DNA of 64,000 nucleotides, taken from the NCBI GenBank assembly GCA_965221205.1, contig OZ244870.1, forward strand, positions 3,038,001 to 3,102,000, written 5' to 3'. Both the position numbers and the translations under genes were made by a program. The notes under the pieces are model-generated. The model searched no databases. It was given only the letters and a program-made list of their open reading frames with translations, and was not told the origin of the DNA. Of this stretch, positions 29,257 through 36,951 are shown piece after piece. Source of the DNA: CBDFMG01 sp965221205 [NCBI: bacterium]. Its GTDB lineage: Bacteria > SM23-31. Each line of letters begins with the position of its first letter. The first letter of the stretch is position 1.

Positions 29257-29560
29257 TTACCGCATCGTTACAAGGAAAACTCCACCTGCAGCATCATAAC
29301 CATAACGGGACGGTGCTGAAAAGCCATCAATATATTCAATGCGTATTACATTGAGCGGAAAAATTTCCTAAAGAATGTACTTGTATCCTATTCAGGACCC
29401 GTTCATGTACAAGTGCGTCGACTCCCTGAGAAATTGCAACAACTCTTCTTTTGTCACGTGTTAAAAGTGTCGGTCTCAGGATTTCAATCAGTTTCCAGAG
29501 CGTATCAGCATTCCTCATCGATTCGATTTCTTCCTGTTCAATGATATACCGCGAAAGCAC
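29257..29560 (-). pseudogene. Decayed paralogue of the plug-domain lipoprotein
   Basis: IESMRNADTLWKLIEILRPT and LLTRDKRRVV parallel TVNAATAYEILQRIRPGLLS of the intact gene upstream; after a shift near 29410 the frame gives VIRIEYIDGFSAPSRYGYDA and AAGGVFLVTMR, parallel to IQEIHYYPPDEAIMKFGALA. Stops and the frameshift break it. Tandem duplication followed by decay. Confidence 0.7.
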
Positions 29561-29627
29561 ACCTGCTCACGTAAGGTTTAATAATTCTGTGAGAGAAATT
29601 TTTCGATGTAATTAAGAATGTGTAAAG

Positions 29628-30026
29628 CTATTGAACAGTAACATCAAATACGCCGCCCCGTGCTAAAGCTCCAAATTTCATGATCGCCTCATCAGGCGGA
29701 TAATAATGAATTTCCTGTATGGTACTGGCATCTATATTCTGTAATGATGCCTTATCACCAAATCTCGTTCCGTTAACATATGTTTGAGCCGGCTGCCGAA
29801 GGTCGGTAACTGCTCCTTCATCAAGCCTGCCCACTCTTTGCATGTCTCTGCTCAAGAGCCCCGGTCTTATTCGCTGAAGAATTTCATAAGCAGTCGCTGC
29901 ATTGACAGTCTGTATCTCTTCCAAAGTAACAATATAACTGCTTCCCGATCCCTCTCCCCCTGTTGTTGCACAGGCAATGAACAGAAACATCATACAACAC
30001 ATTGTGCCGATAACAAAATTACGCAT
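29628..30026 (-). CDS. Lipoprotein with TonB-receptor plug-like domain
   Basis: 132 residues from the ATG at 30024-30026 (GGAGG four bases upstream). Signal MRNFVIGTMCCMMFLFIACA with lipobox FIAC. The mature protein resembles a lone plug domain: TVNAATAYEILQRIRPGLLS, YVNGTRFGDKASLQNIDAST and IQEIHYYPPDEAIMKFGALA then RGGVFDVTV. Stand-alone plug-like lipoproteins of this kind are common in Gemmatimonadota and relatives; what they do is unknown. Confidence 0.8.
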   Translation of the reverse strand: MRNFVIGTMCCMMFLFIACATTGGEGSGSSYIVTLEEIQTVNAATAYEILQRIRPGLLSRDMQRVGRLDEGAVTDLRQPAQTYVNGTRFGDKASLQNIDASTIQEIHYYPPDEAIMKFGALARGGVFDVTVQ

Positions 30027-30223
30027 TTTTCCTCCACAATTTAATGAATGACATTGTGACAATCTATAATAGAATTTTTGAGTCCTGTACCGTATACTTT
30101 AAATATAGTTCTCCAATACTAAAATTGCAAACGTATTATATTTCTTTTCTTTTACTGGGAACGATATATCGTTAGTCTTCTATAAATAAAAGCTCCGCTA
30201 TAACAAACTGAGCACTTTTAATG

Positions 30224-30631
30224 CTAATTACACTTATTTATTTCTTGACATTCCTGCAAGCTTCGGATTGACGCTTGTTTCACTCTCAGGAATTCCGACA
30301 TAGTGCCATGATGACGTAGGATTTTTATGCCAAAGACCAAATCTTGTCTGGTCCAGAGGCGTGTACCCTGCATCCAAAGGGTTTTATTCAGCTCTTCAAT
30401 CAGATAACCGAGAGCACCGTCGATTTTAAAATCCGAAAAGGCAAGATTTTCCATACTGAGATCAGCACCGCCACCGACAAGGCTGACATACGTGTTGTCC
30501 AGGAAGCCTGCCGGAACATCAGAGAGACCGTGGGCATTGCAGACGTTATTGATATGTGTTGCAGTAGTTGCATAATCTTCATCACGGATTGCAACTTCAG
30601 CAATGATACCGTGCCGTAATCCTGACAGCAC
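30224..30631 (-). CDS. Unrecognised frame, possibly a gene fragment
   Basis: 135 residues with protein-like composition (NAHGLSDVPAGFLDNTYVSL, GALGYLIEELNKTLWMQGTR), no ribosome site and no known motif. The frame shifts to another open frame near its start, so it may be the tail of a decayed exported protein. Confidence 0.3.
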   Translation of the reverse strand: MLSGLRHGIIAEVAIRDEDYATTATHINNVCNAHGLSDVPAGFLDNTYVSLVGGGADLSMENLAFSDFKIDGALGYLIEELNKTLWMQGTRLWTRQDLVFGIKILRHHGTMSEFLRVKQASIRSLQECQEINKCN

Positions 30632-30769
30632 ATCAAGATACTCAATTCAGGTGCACCGATTAGAAAGAACAAAAAATAGAAAATAAATTATCATTTGTCA
30701 ATGGAATTGTTACTTTAGCCCATCTTGCACATAGAGCACCTTTCGAGGAAACGTGAGGAAACGTATCGT

Positions 30770-31084
30770 ATGTCGACATCAGCCCTCTTTTCATTAGTCG
30801 CACGTTTCTTCATCGTTTTTCTTCTTGCCGGAATCATCTTTTTTAAAGTACGCATCGGAAAACGAAACAGGGATGATGAATCGTTCCATGCTGCACGCCG
30901 CAACTCAATTGTTGCTGCTGCGATCGTTTTCGCTTTTCTGATTTACTGGTTTAACACGTTTGTATCCGGAAGACTTATTGAAGAAGGGATAGTCGTTTGG
31001 AAAATATATGCTGCTGGATTTGCAGTGCTTACAGGTATTGCATCAATTGATTCATTGTGGACAGAGAGACAGTATTTTACATGA
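30770..31084 (+). CDS. Three-helix membrane protein, function unknown
   Basis: 104 residues from the ATG at 30770, which follows GAGGAAACG and gives MSTSALFSLVARFFIVFLLA as first membrane helix; an upstream start at 30725 is possible. Two more helices follow (SIVAAAIVFAFLIYWFNTFV and KIYAAGFAVLTGIASIDSLW). No family recognised. Convergent with mrr. Confidence 0.6.
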   Translation: MSTSALFSLVARFFIVFLLAGIIFFKVRIGKRNRDDESFHAARRNSIVAAAIVFAFLIYWFNTFVSGRLIEEGIVVWKIYAAGFAVLTGIASIDSLWTERQYFT

Positions 31085-31200
31085 TCTTCTAATCACAAAA
31101 ACCATCTCCACAGACTACCTCATACTGCGCTGTTCCGCCGACACTCTATCTGGTTATTTTCCCCTCTTTGACTCATTTCCACACGTTACCATCGAGAACT

Positions 31201-32109
31201 TTACCGCTCATAATCTGCTAAAAAGAATATTGTTGTGAGAGGTAGTAAGCTTTTGTCCTCATCAGTGAGTTTATGATAAAAATCTTGCCAAAGGCTTATA
31301 AAGCGAGGTAAGTCAACTAATTCAACATGAACTGGGGCATGACGCGCTTCGCCTTTTGCAGCAGACGTGAAACCTCCCGTTGAAACAAAAATACCGACAT
31401 TATCCCCTTTTTGGAGAAGACCCATTAATTGCCTTACCTCTTGGACAGTGGCGGGGGAAGTTTTTCGATGCTTTACTTGGACTCGTATTCGTGGAGATTC
31501 AGTGCCAATAGGATCACGATACGCTAAAACATCAACACCGCCATCCTTACCTTTGGGAGCAATAAAAGGAGTGTAATAACCCATACCTCTTAATAACGCA
31601 GCGACACAATCCTGAAATTCGTAAGGATTCTTCTTGGCAATGTAGTTTTCAATAATAGTCAGCGCTGTTTCTTCTGTCTTGTCAAATTCAAATGTAATTG
31701 AGACTGCGTCTGTCTCTTCTGTCTCTTCAGCCTCGTTGGGCGGCTGTTTCGGTTGTTTTGCTTTCCATTGCTTATATGCTTCTTGAGCTGCTTCAAACAA
31801 TCCTGCACGCCCCAGTTTTATAGCGTCTTCTCCTTCTTCGGTGAGATACCATACACCTTTTTTCTTAATTAAAAAACAAGCTTTTACACATTCTATACTA
31901 TAAAAGCTAAAAATAGACTGCCATCGTATAGCTCCTGTTGTTTCAAGTTTCGCTATTTCCCAGTCTGTCAACTCAACATCGTGCCTTACTTTTTCCATTA
32001 AATCGCGCAGTGGCATCTCACCACCATTTTTACTGAGGATTGTGAGTGCGGAGAAAAGTACCTTTGTTCCGCACTTTTTTGACCTGGACAGCTCTTTTTC
32101 ATCGTTCAT
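31201..32109 (-). CDS. mrr: Mrr-type restriction endonuclease
   Basis: 302 residues from the ATG at 32107-32109 (AGGA nine bases upstream; a further 22 codons upstream are open but lack a ribosome site). The N-terminal winged-helix Mrr_N domain (GGEMPLRDLMEKVRHDVELT, GVWYLTEEGEDAIKLGRAGL) is joined by a proline-rich linker to the Mrr catalytic domain: FQDCVAALLRGMGYYTPFIA, GKDGGVDVLAYRDPI (metal Asp), IRVQVKHRK (QxK). It cleaves modified DNA. Two truncated copies of this gene lie at 21.3 and 15.2 kb, so it has been duplicated within the locus. Confidence 0.93.
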   Translation of the reverse strand: MNDEKELSRSKKCGTKVLFSALTILSKNGGEMPLRDLMEKVRHDVELTDWEIAKLETTGAIRWQSIFSFYSIECVKACFLIKKKGVWYLTEEGEDAIKLGRAGLFEAAQEAYKQWKAKQPKQPPNEAEETEETDAVSITFEFDKTEETALTIIENYIAKKNPYEFQDCVAALLRGMGYYTPFIAPKGKDGGVDVLAYRDPIGTESPRIRVQVKHRKTSPATVQEVRQLMGLLQKGDNVGIFVSTGGFTSAAKGEARHAPVHVELVDLPRFISLWQDFYHKLTDEDKSLLPLTTIFFLADYER

Positions 32110-32164
32110 GATGTGTTTTCCTAAAATATTTATGAAATGTATTAAGGCATAGAAGACTAATATT

Positions 32165-32215
32165 CCTTTACCCACCCGTTAACTATCTCATATCTGTACA
32201 CTGAGCACACTATGT
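32165..32215. repeat. Interspersed repeat, partial copy
   Basis: TTTACCCACCCGTTAACTAT and CTGTACACTGAGCACACTAT match the 3' half of the repeat at 41878-42015 (GTTCACTATCTCATACCTAT, ACACTGAGCACACTA). Confidence 0.6.
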
Positions 32216-32392
32216 ATCTCTTGACATTATCAGTGTCAACAATTCACTCAAGCGTCTGCGATAAGTTTCATAATCCTTAAGCTGAGAGAATTCCTTATTT
32301 GTTGCTTTTGTCAGAATATAAATCTCATCATTCAGTTCCTGAAGCTCTACCAACATTGCATCAAAAGTCTTTTTTATTGAACCGGCAGTCAT
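32210..32392 (-). CDS. Small coiled-coil protein upstream of mrr
   Basis: 60 residues, one amphipathic helix pair (FDAMLVELQELNDEIYILTK, YETYRRRLSELLTLIMSRDT). Same strand as mrr, about 100 nt upstream. No family recognised; could be a small regulatory protein or a chance frame. Confidence 0.4.
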   Translation of the reverse strand: MTAGSIKKTFDAMLVELQELNDEIYILTKATNKEFSQLKDYETYRRRLSELLTLIMSRDT

Positions 32393-32615
32393 CCCTGAGT
32401 CTGGTATTGAAGGATTCTTTGCTTTAGCTCAAGCGTGGAATAGTGGGAATTTACCATTTTGTCAGCGAAAACCATTTGGATATGTATTGAAAAAAGGTTA
32501 CTTTTCGTTACAATATTAAAGAAAATTAAAGAAAAAAACCAGAAGAAAATAGATTTAATTGGCCATAAAGTGGGGAAGGGGGCATAATGATGGAACCACG
32601 GAAATGGGGGTCCAA

Positions 32616-32906
32616 ATGGACATGAGAGAAGCCGTGCAAAAGGCGAAGAAATACATCAACACAATCTTTGCTGACGAAGATATCGAGCACGTAGGTGTCG
32701 AAGAGGTAGTATTCGATAACGATAACAAGGAAGAAACCTGGAAAATAACCATTGGATTCTTTCGACCATGGGATCAAACAGAGGGCATCGCGGCCTCCTT
32801 GTTGCAGTCAAGATGGAATAAGCGTGACTTTAAAGTCATTAAAATTGATGACCGTACCGGTGATGTCATATCCATGACCCATCGCACTCTGACCACCTCG
32901 GATTAA
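32616..32906 (+). CDS. Small protein paired with PIN gene (possible antitoxin)
   Basis: 96 residues from the ATG at 32616, preceded by GGGGG at 32606-32610; longer in-frame starts lack a ribosome site. Features: DMREAVQKAKKYINTIFADE, then a strand-rich part with WKITIGFFRPWD and FKVIKIDDRTGDVIS. The fold resembles PepSY-like/small beta-alpha proteins. It ends four bases before the PIN gene, so the two are co-translated; position and size fit an antitoxin or partner, which is an inference. Confidence 0.6.
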   Translation: MDMREAVQKAKKYINTIFADEDIEHVGVEEVVFDNDNKEETWKITIGFFRPWDQTEGIAASLLQSRWNKRDFKVIKIDDRTGDVISMTHRTLTTSD

Positions 32907-32910
32907 GCCG

Positions 32911-33360
32911 ATGCGCTGCGACGGAGCATTCATCGACACGAATCTGCTTGTGCTGCTTGTCGTCGGCTCAGTAGATCGCGAGTTAATTGCCACTCATCGC
33001 CGGACGCGGACATTTACAGCGGAAAATTACGACAGTCTGCTCTCGGTGACCGGGAAGCTCCAAGTATTTGTTACGCCGAATACGCTTACCGAAGCGTCCA
33101 ACCTGCTCGCGAACCGCCGAGACACCCGATTTCTCGACAAGCTCCAAATCCTCATCGAAAAGAGCAAGGAGATTGTCGTTGCCAGTGTGACCGCCGCGCA
33201 TAACAGGGCGTTCGCGCGGCTTGGGCTGACTGACGCCGCACTCCTTGAGGTCGTCTCGGCGGAAAAGCCATTGATCACCGTGGATCTCGAGCTTTACAGC
33301 GCGGCTTTGGCGAAGGGAGAGGAAGCCGCTGTCAACTTCACACATTTCCAGAACTTGTAG
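32911..33360 (+). CDS. PIN-domain protein (putative RNase toxin)
   Basis: 149 residues. The PIN acidic residues are in place: FIDTNLLVLLVV (first Asp), TPNTLTEASNLLA (Glu), LGLTDAALLEVVS (Asp) and PLITVDLELYSAALA (Asp). PIN proteins are Mg-dependent RNases, often VapC-like toxins. Four bases separate it from the upstream small gene. GC content (about 55 percent) is above that of neighbouring genes, indicating acquisition. Confidence 0.8.
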   Translation: MRCDGAFIDTNLLVLLVVGSVDRELIATHRRTRTFTAENYDSLLSVTGKLQVFVTPNTLTEASNLLANRRDTRFLDKLQILIEKSKEIVVASVTAAHNRAFARLGLTDAALLEVVSAEKPLITVDLELYSAALAKGEEAAVNFTHFQNL

Positions 33361-33439
33361 CCGAGCGACGAAAGCGGTGGGCAATGGCTGCGAAGTGCCT
33401 AGAGAACTCAAGAGCTTGGAGGAAGTTAAAACTCCACAC

Positions 33440-34152
33440 GGAGGAGGACACCATGCGCGTTTTCAGGCAGCTCCTGAGTTCTTCGCTTTCCGATGTTCAT
33501 GCGCGCAAGAACTAGGCATGGCGCCCGTCAGGGCAAGAGAGTGTGCCGAGCTGCTTGATGCTCCGATTGTGTTCACCAAAACACTCCATGCAAAAATGGG
33601 CAGGCCTTTAATGCTCAATGGAGAGGAATTAGATGCGTTAATCAGGGAAACGCTTGCCATAAAGTTTGTCGCAACGAACGAAATAAGCACCCTCGGCAAG
33701 AAGGTCATCAAATCAAGATTCGACCGTCAATGCCCTGTTGAGAGAAAAGGAGCTACAAAAAGGTCTGGAGCGTTTCACGGAGTTCGCAAACATCCTGCTT
33801 TCTCAAGGGACTGAGCGAAATCAAGGAAGGCAAAGAGGAACGGGGAGAACTATCCATAATAGACCGGGACCACTTCCGAAACAAGAAGAGTAAGGAATTA
33901 CTTAGCTACGTCAGCGACACTGTTCTTAAATGGTTTTCGCGGGAATACAAGGACGACTATATATTCCAGCCACTGCAGATCAAGCACTCTGACAATCTCG
34001 GACAGATCATAGGACTCCTCGACTGGCTCCAGCTAACGGACATCAATGCCGACATAAAAGGGGATGCTTTCGAGTGCTTCATCTGCTCCTATAGTGCCGG
34101 CAATCCCATCGTCGGTATTAGTATTGTTACGTGTGTAATTGCCAAGATTTAA
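33440..34152 (+). pseudogene. N-6 DNA methylase (HsdM-like) N-terminal fragment, decayed
   Basis: Three frames in order: LIRETLAIKFVATNEISTLG (33.6 kb), LLREKELQKGLERFTEFANI (33.74 kb), then LKGLSEIKEGKEERGELSII, FSREYKDDYIFQPLQIKHSD and LTDINADIKGDAFECFICSY (to 34.1 kb). The last precedes the EYFTPRHI motif of type I methylases, but the catalytic domain is missing and the frame runs out at 34150. The identity of the first 200 nt is unsure. Relic of a second restriction-modification locus. Confidence 0.6.
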
Positions 34153-34200
34153 TACAACGTGAGTGCAATTTTAGGATTGCATGCTTTCATGGGAGTTTTT

Positions 34201-34654
34201 TTGAAAGGATACTTATTAGACACAAATGTATTCAATCATATTGTTGAAGGCAAAGTCCTGCTAAGTAATTTGCCTTCTGATCAACCCTTATTATGTCACA
34301 CATTTGCAATATGACGAAATTGCAGCGTGTTCTGATAATGAAAAGAAAAGGGAACTTGAAAAATGCCTGACAACTATCTCTAGCCAACAAATTTGTACAG
34401 AAACTGGTGTTTGGGGCGTCTCAAAGTGGGGCGGTTCTAAGTGGGGCGGGGAGGGTAGTCTATATAGAGATATCCTTTCCGAGTTAGATTCTAAAAATCG
34501 TAGAAGGCATGATGCTAACTTAAAGGATGCACTGATTGGAGCGACGGCAATTAAGAATGGCTGCACATTGATTACTCATGATCAACAACTTGGAAAAATA
34601 GTTAAGTCGCTCGGAGGTAAAGCTTATGACCATCGCTCTCAAAAATATTTTTAA
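34201..34654 (+). pseudogene. PIN-domain gene with one frameshift
   Basis: From TTG at 34201: LKGYLLDTNVFNHIVEGKVL with the first PIN Asp, then a one-base shift near 34304 and QYDEIAACSDNEKKRELEKC, CTETGVWGVSKWGGSKWGGE, DANLKDALIGATAIKNGCTL and ITHDQQLGKIVKSLGG, the remaining PIN strands with both Asp residues. One indel from a complete 150-residue RNase. No antitoxin gene is seen upstream. Confidence 0.75.
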
Positions 34655-34884
34655 CTGAACTATAATTTCCCATAAAGGACGATATTCAACGTATAAAATA
34701 GGAGTGAGGAGTCAAAAATACTTGGCATAACCAAAGTGGAGATCGAAAAGCATTCCAGGTCGGATTGACGCTGTTTGTCGAGTAAAAATATTTACATAAT
34801 GAAATTTGGAGTGGTTGTCAGTTTGATTTTTGAGTGTTCTGTAAGTGATTATATAAATATCAAAGCATATTGAATGGCTATTCT

Positions 34885-36069
34885 TTATTTTTGCCAAGCT
34901 GGAGGATCACTTTGACCTAGACAATGAAAAAGCTGAACATGACCGCAATTGTTGCATGTACAGATGATTAAATCACGAGTTGCTCCAGAATGATATCCAA
35001 AAAACGCTTTAATTCTAACGTTGTCTTTATCAATAATTTTTGAATACATGCCATTGTTACATACTTTACACGGCCTCTCTCTATTATCTCCCAAAAGACC
35101 CGTACCGTTTTCAAAATATAAGATCAATCTATCACATTCTTTTAGTAATGCTTCTGCGTTAGGTAGACAGTCCTCTTCGAATTCTACGATACACTTTTTA
35201 AGCAACGCGTTAACCATTATCATAGATGAGTCATCGGAAAATAGTTTTTCAAGGTTATATTCATCATGTTTAAAGTAGATGTGATGTAAATATTTCCTTC
35301 CGGATATCATTGACCATATTACCTTTCCAATTGAAAAAACATCAAATGCTTCTGAGACATCCTCAACCCGTTTTCCGTGTGCCCATGGAGGCATCCAATC
35401 CCTGGATCCTACTTTCTCAAAGGTGTGTGATATCCTTGATTGTTGATCGTCTTTTAAATATATCAATCCGAAATCGCCTAAAATCAATTTTTTTTCCGTG
35501 GAGATGAATATGTTATCGGGTTTTATATCTCGATGAACCCATTTTTTCTTATGTAACAACGCTACACCCTCAATAAGTGGTCTGATAGCTTTAAGTGATT
35601 CATAACCATTACCATTGAAAGTACTTATGTTATCGTTATCACTAAGCTTCCCATTCGGATGGTATTCTGAGACATACCAATAATCATCGAGACTATAATC
35701 TAGAATACGTAAAAGATTTGAGTGACGTATTTCGGCCATTGCTTTGATTTCATTTCCTATACGTTTTTTTGCACGAATAGCATCTTCATCATTATCTAAT
35801 GTATGAAGTACTTTTAGTGCTGCTTGATTTTTTTGGTCCTCATCACAGTTGATTTGTTTGATCGCTTTGCGAAAAACAGAGTACTGCTCATCTCTTGCTT
35901 TTGGGTCAATAACTCCTCTACTCAAGGTTATGAAAACTTTCTTCAAAACTTCAGCGAAACTTACATCATCGCCAAACTCCGATTTTTTTCTTACAAGCAA
36001 GACTTTCCCTTGACCACCTTCCCCCAATTCTCTGTCAGGGATTTCTATCCAACCTGATGAGTGATCCAT
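34885..36069 (-). CDS. Serine/threonine protein kinase with C-terminal zinc-ribbon-like tail
   Basis: 394 residues. Gly-rich loop ELGEGGQGKVLLVRKKS, then an unusual ~70-residue insertion before AALKVLHTL (ATP-binding Lys) and GNEIKAMAEIRHSNLLRILD (helix C Glu). The catalytic loop KKWVHRDIKPDNIFI and DFG-equivalent LILGDFGLIYL are intact, so it should be active. The C-terminal ~60 residues contain CKVC and CTCNNCGHVQLFHC, a likely zinc ribbon. No membrane segment or PASTA repeats. It lies 250 nt downstream of the type I restriction operon on the same strand; a defence or phage-sensing role is an inference from position. Confidence 0.85.
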   Translation of the reverse strand: MDHSSGWIEIPDRELGEGGQGKVLLVRKKSEFGDDVSFAEVLKKVFITLSRGVIDPKARDEQYSVFRKAIKQINCDEDQKNQAALKVLHTLDNDEDAIRAKKRIGNEIKAMAEIRHSNLLRILDYSLDDYWYVSEYHPNGKLSDNDNISTFNGNGYESLKAIRPLIEGVALLHKKKWVHRDIKPDNIFISTEKKLILGDFGLIYLKDDQQSRISHTFEKVGSRDWMPPWAHGKRVEDVSEAFDVFSIGKVIWSMISGRKYLHHIYFKHDEYNLEKLFSDDSSMIMVNALLKKCIVEFEEDCLPNAEALLKECDRLILYFENGTGLLGDNRERPCKVCNNGMYSKIIDKDNVRIKAFFGYHSGATRDLIICTCNNCGHVQLFHCLGQSDPPAWQK

Positions 36070-36318
36070 CTTCTTTTCCTTTTATTTATATATCCAAATT
36101 CTTCATTATTTTTTCTCCTAATATAACTTGGAGAATATATTGTAAAGTATTTGTGCGAGTTTTAATTATGATAAATCATTTATTCTATAAATCTGGGCAA
36201 AATCGAATAGCAGATCTGAAGGAATCCGTTTCTGTTGAGTGCTGAGAGTCGAGTCAAAATATTTACATAATGAAATTTTGAGTTTAAGTCGTTTTTGAGA
36301 TAGAAAAATTATTAAAAT

Positions 36319-36948
36319 TTAATTATTTTTTGATTTTTCAATTGCTTCCTTCCTTAATTCTACAGCCTTCTCGATTTTTTTCTTACGAACATATAACTGA
36401 TAAATTACATCTTTCATAAGCTCTAATAAGACAGCCCCCCTCTCAGCAGATAATTTTGGCAAATGTGGGTGAGTTCCGTCATGTCCAGCAATTATAATCT
36501 GCTCTAAAGTATTAAATGTTTCATCATCTATATCAATCATTCCTTTTAAATCGTTTATCTGTTTTATTACTTTATCTTTCCCTTTAGCACCAAGATTTTC
36601 TGCAATAGATTGGACTGTACGTCTACACATGGAAGCAAATGCATTAAAGCAGTTAAATGAATAACATTTTAAGGCTTCTTCAAAATCATCTTTTACATCT
36701 CCTGTCAAGTGCTCAAACTCAAAAGTTTCCATCTGGCTACTTGGATGATATTCAGTGATGATATCCCCAGTATTTGGAGCTGTCGCAACAAGAAGACCAC
36801 CACAATTTTGACATTTATATATCTTCCACGATCTTAGATTTTTATCAGAGTGATTAGTTGTTCGACTGTCCCATTGTGCCACCATTAATGGTTTATCTAC
36901 TCCACAATAGGGACACCTCTTGATATTAAGGTTGTGTTCTAATTTCAT
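36319..36948 (-). CDS. DUF4145 protein with N-terminal zinc ribbon
   Basis: 209 residues. CPYCGVDKPLMVAQWDS and YKCQNCGGLLVATAP form a CxxC-CxxC zinc ribbon; the following DUF4145 region is helical (ALKCYSFNCFNAFASMCRRT, AHDGTHPHLPKLSAERGAVL-type end segment with IIAGHDGTHPHLP). DUF4145 proteins are frequent companions of type I restriction systems and belong to the wider HEPN-like helical group; their exact role is unknown. It begins three bases after the methylase gene ends, so it is the third gene of the hsd operon. Confidence 0.8.
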   Translation of the reverse strand: MKLEHNLNIKRCPYCGVDKPLMVAQWDSRTTNHSDKNLRSWKIYKCQNCGGLLVATAPNTGDIITEYHPSSQMETFEFEHLTGDVKDDFEEALKCYSFNCFNAFASMCRRTVQSIAENLGAKGKDKVIKQINDLKGMIDIDDETFNTLEQIIIAGHDGTHPHLPKLSAERGAVLLELMKDVIYQLYVRKKKIEKAVELRKEAIEKSKNN

Positions 36949-36951
36949 TTC

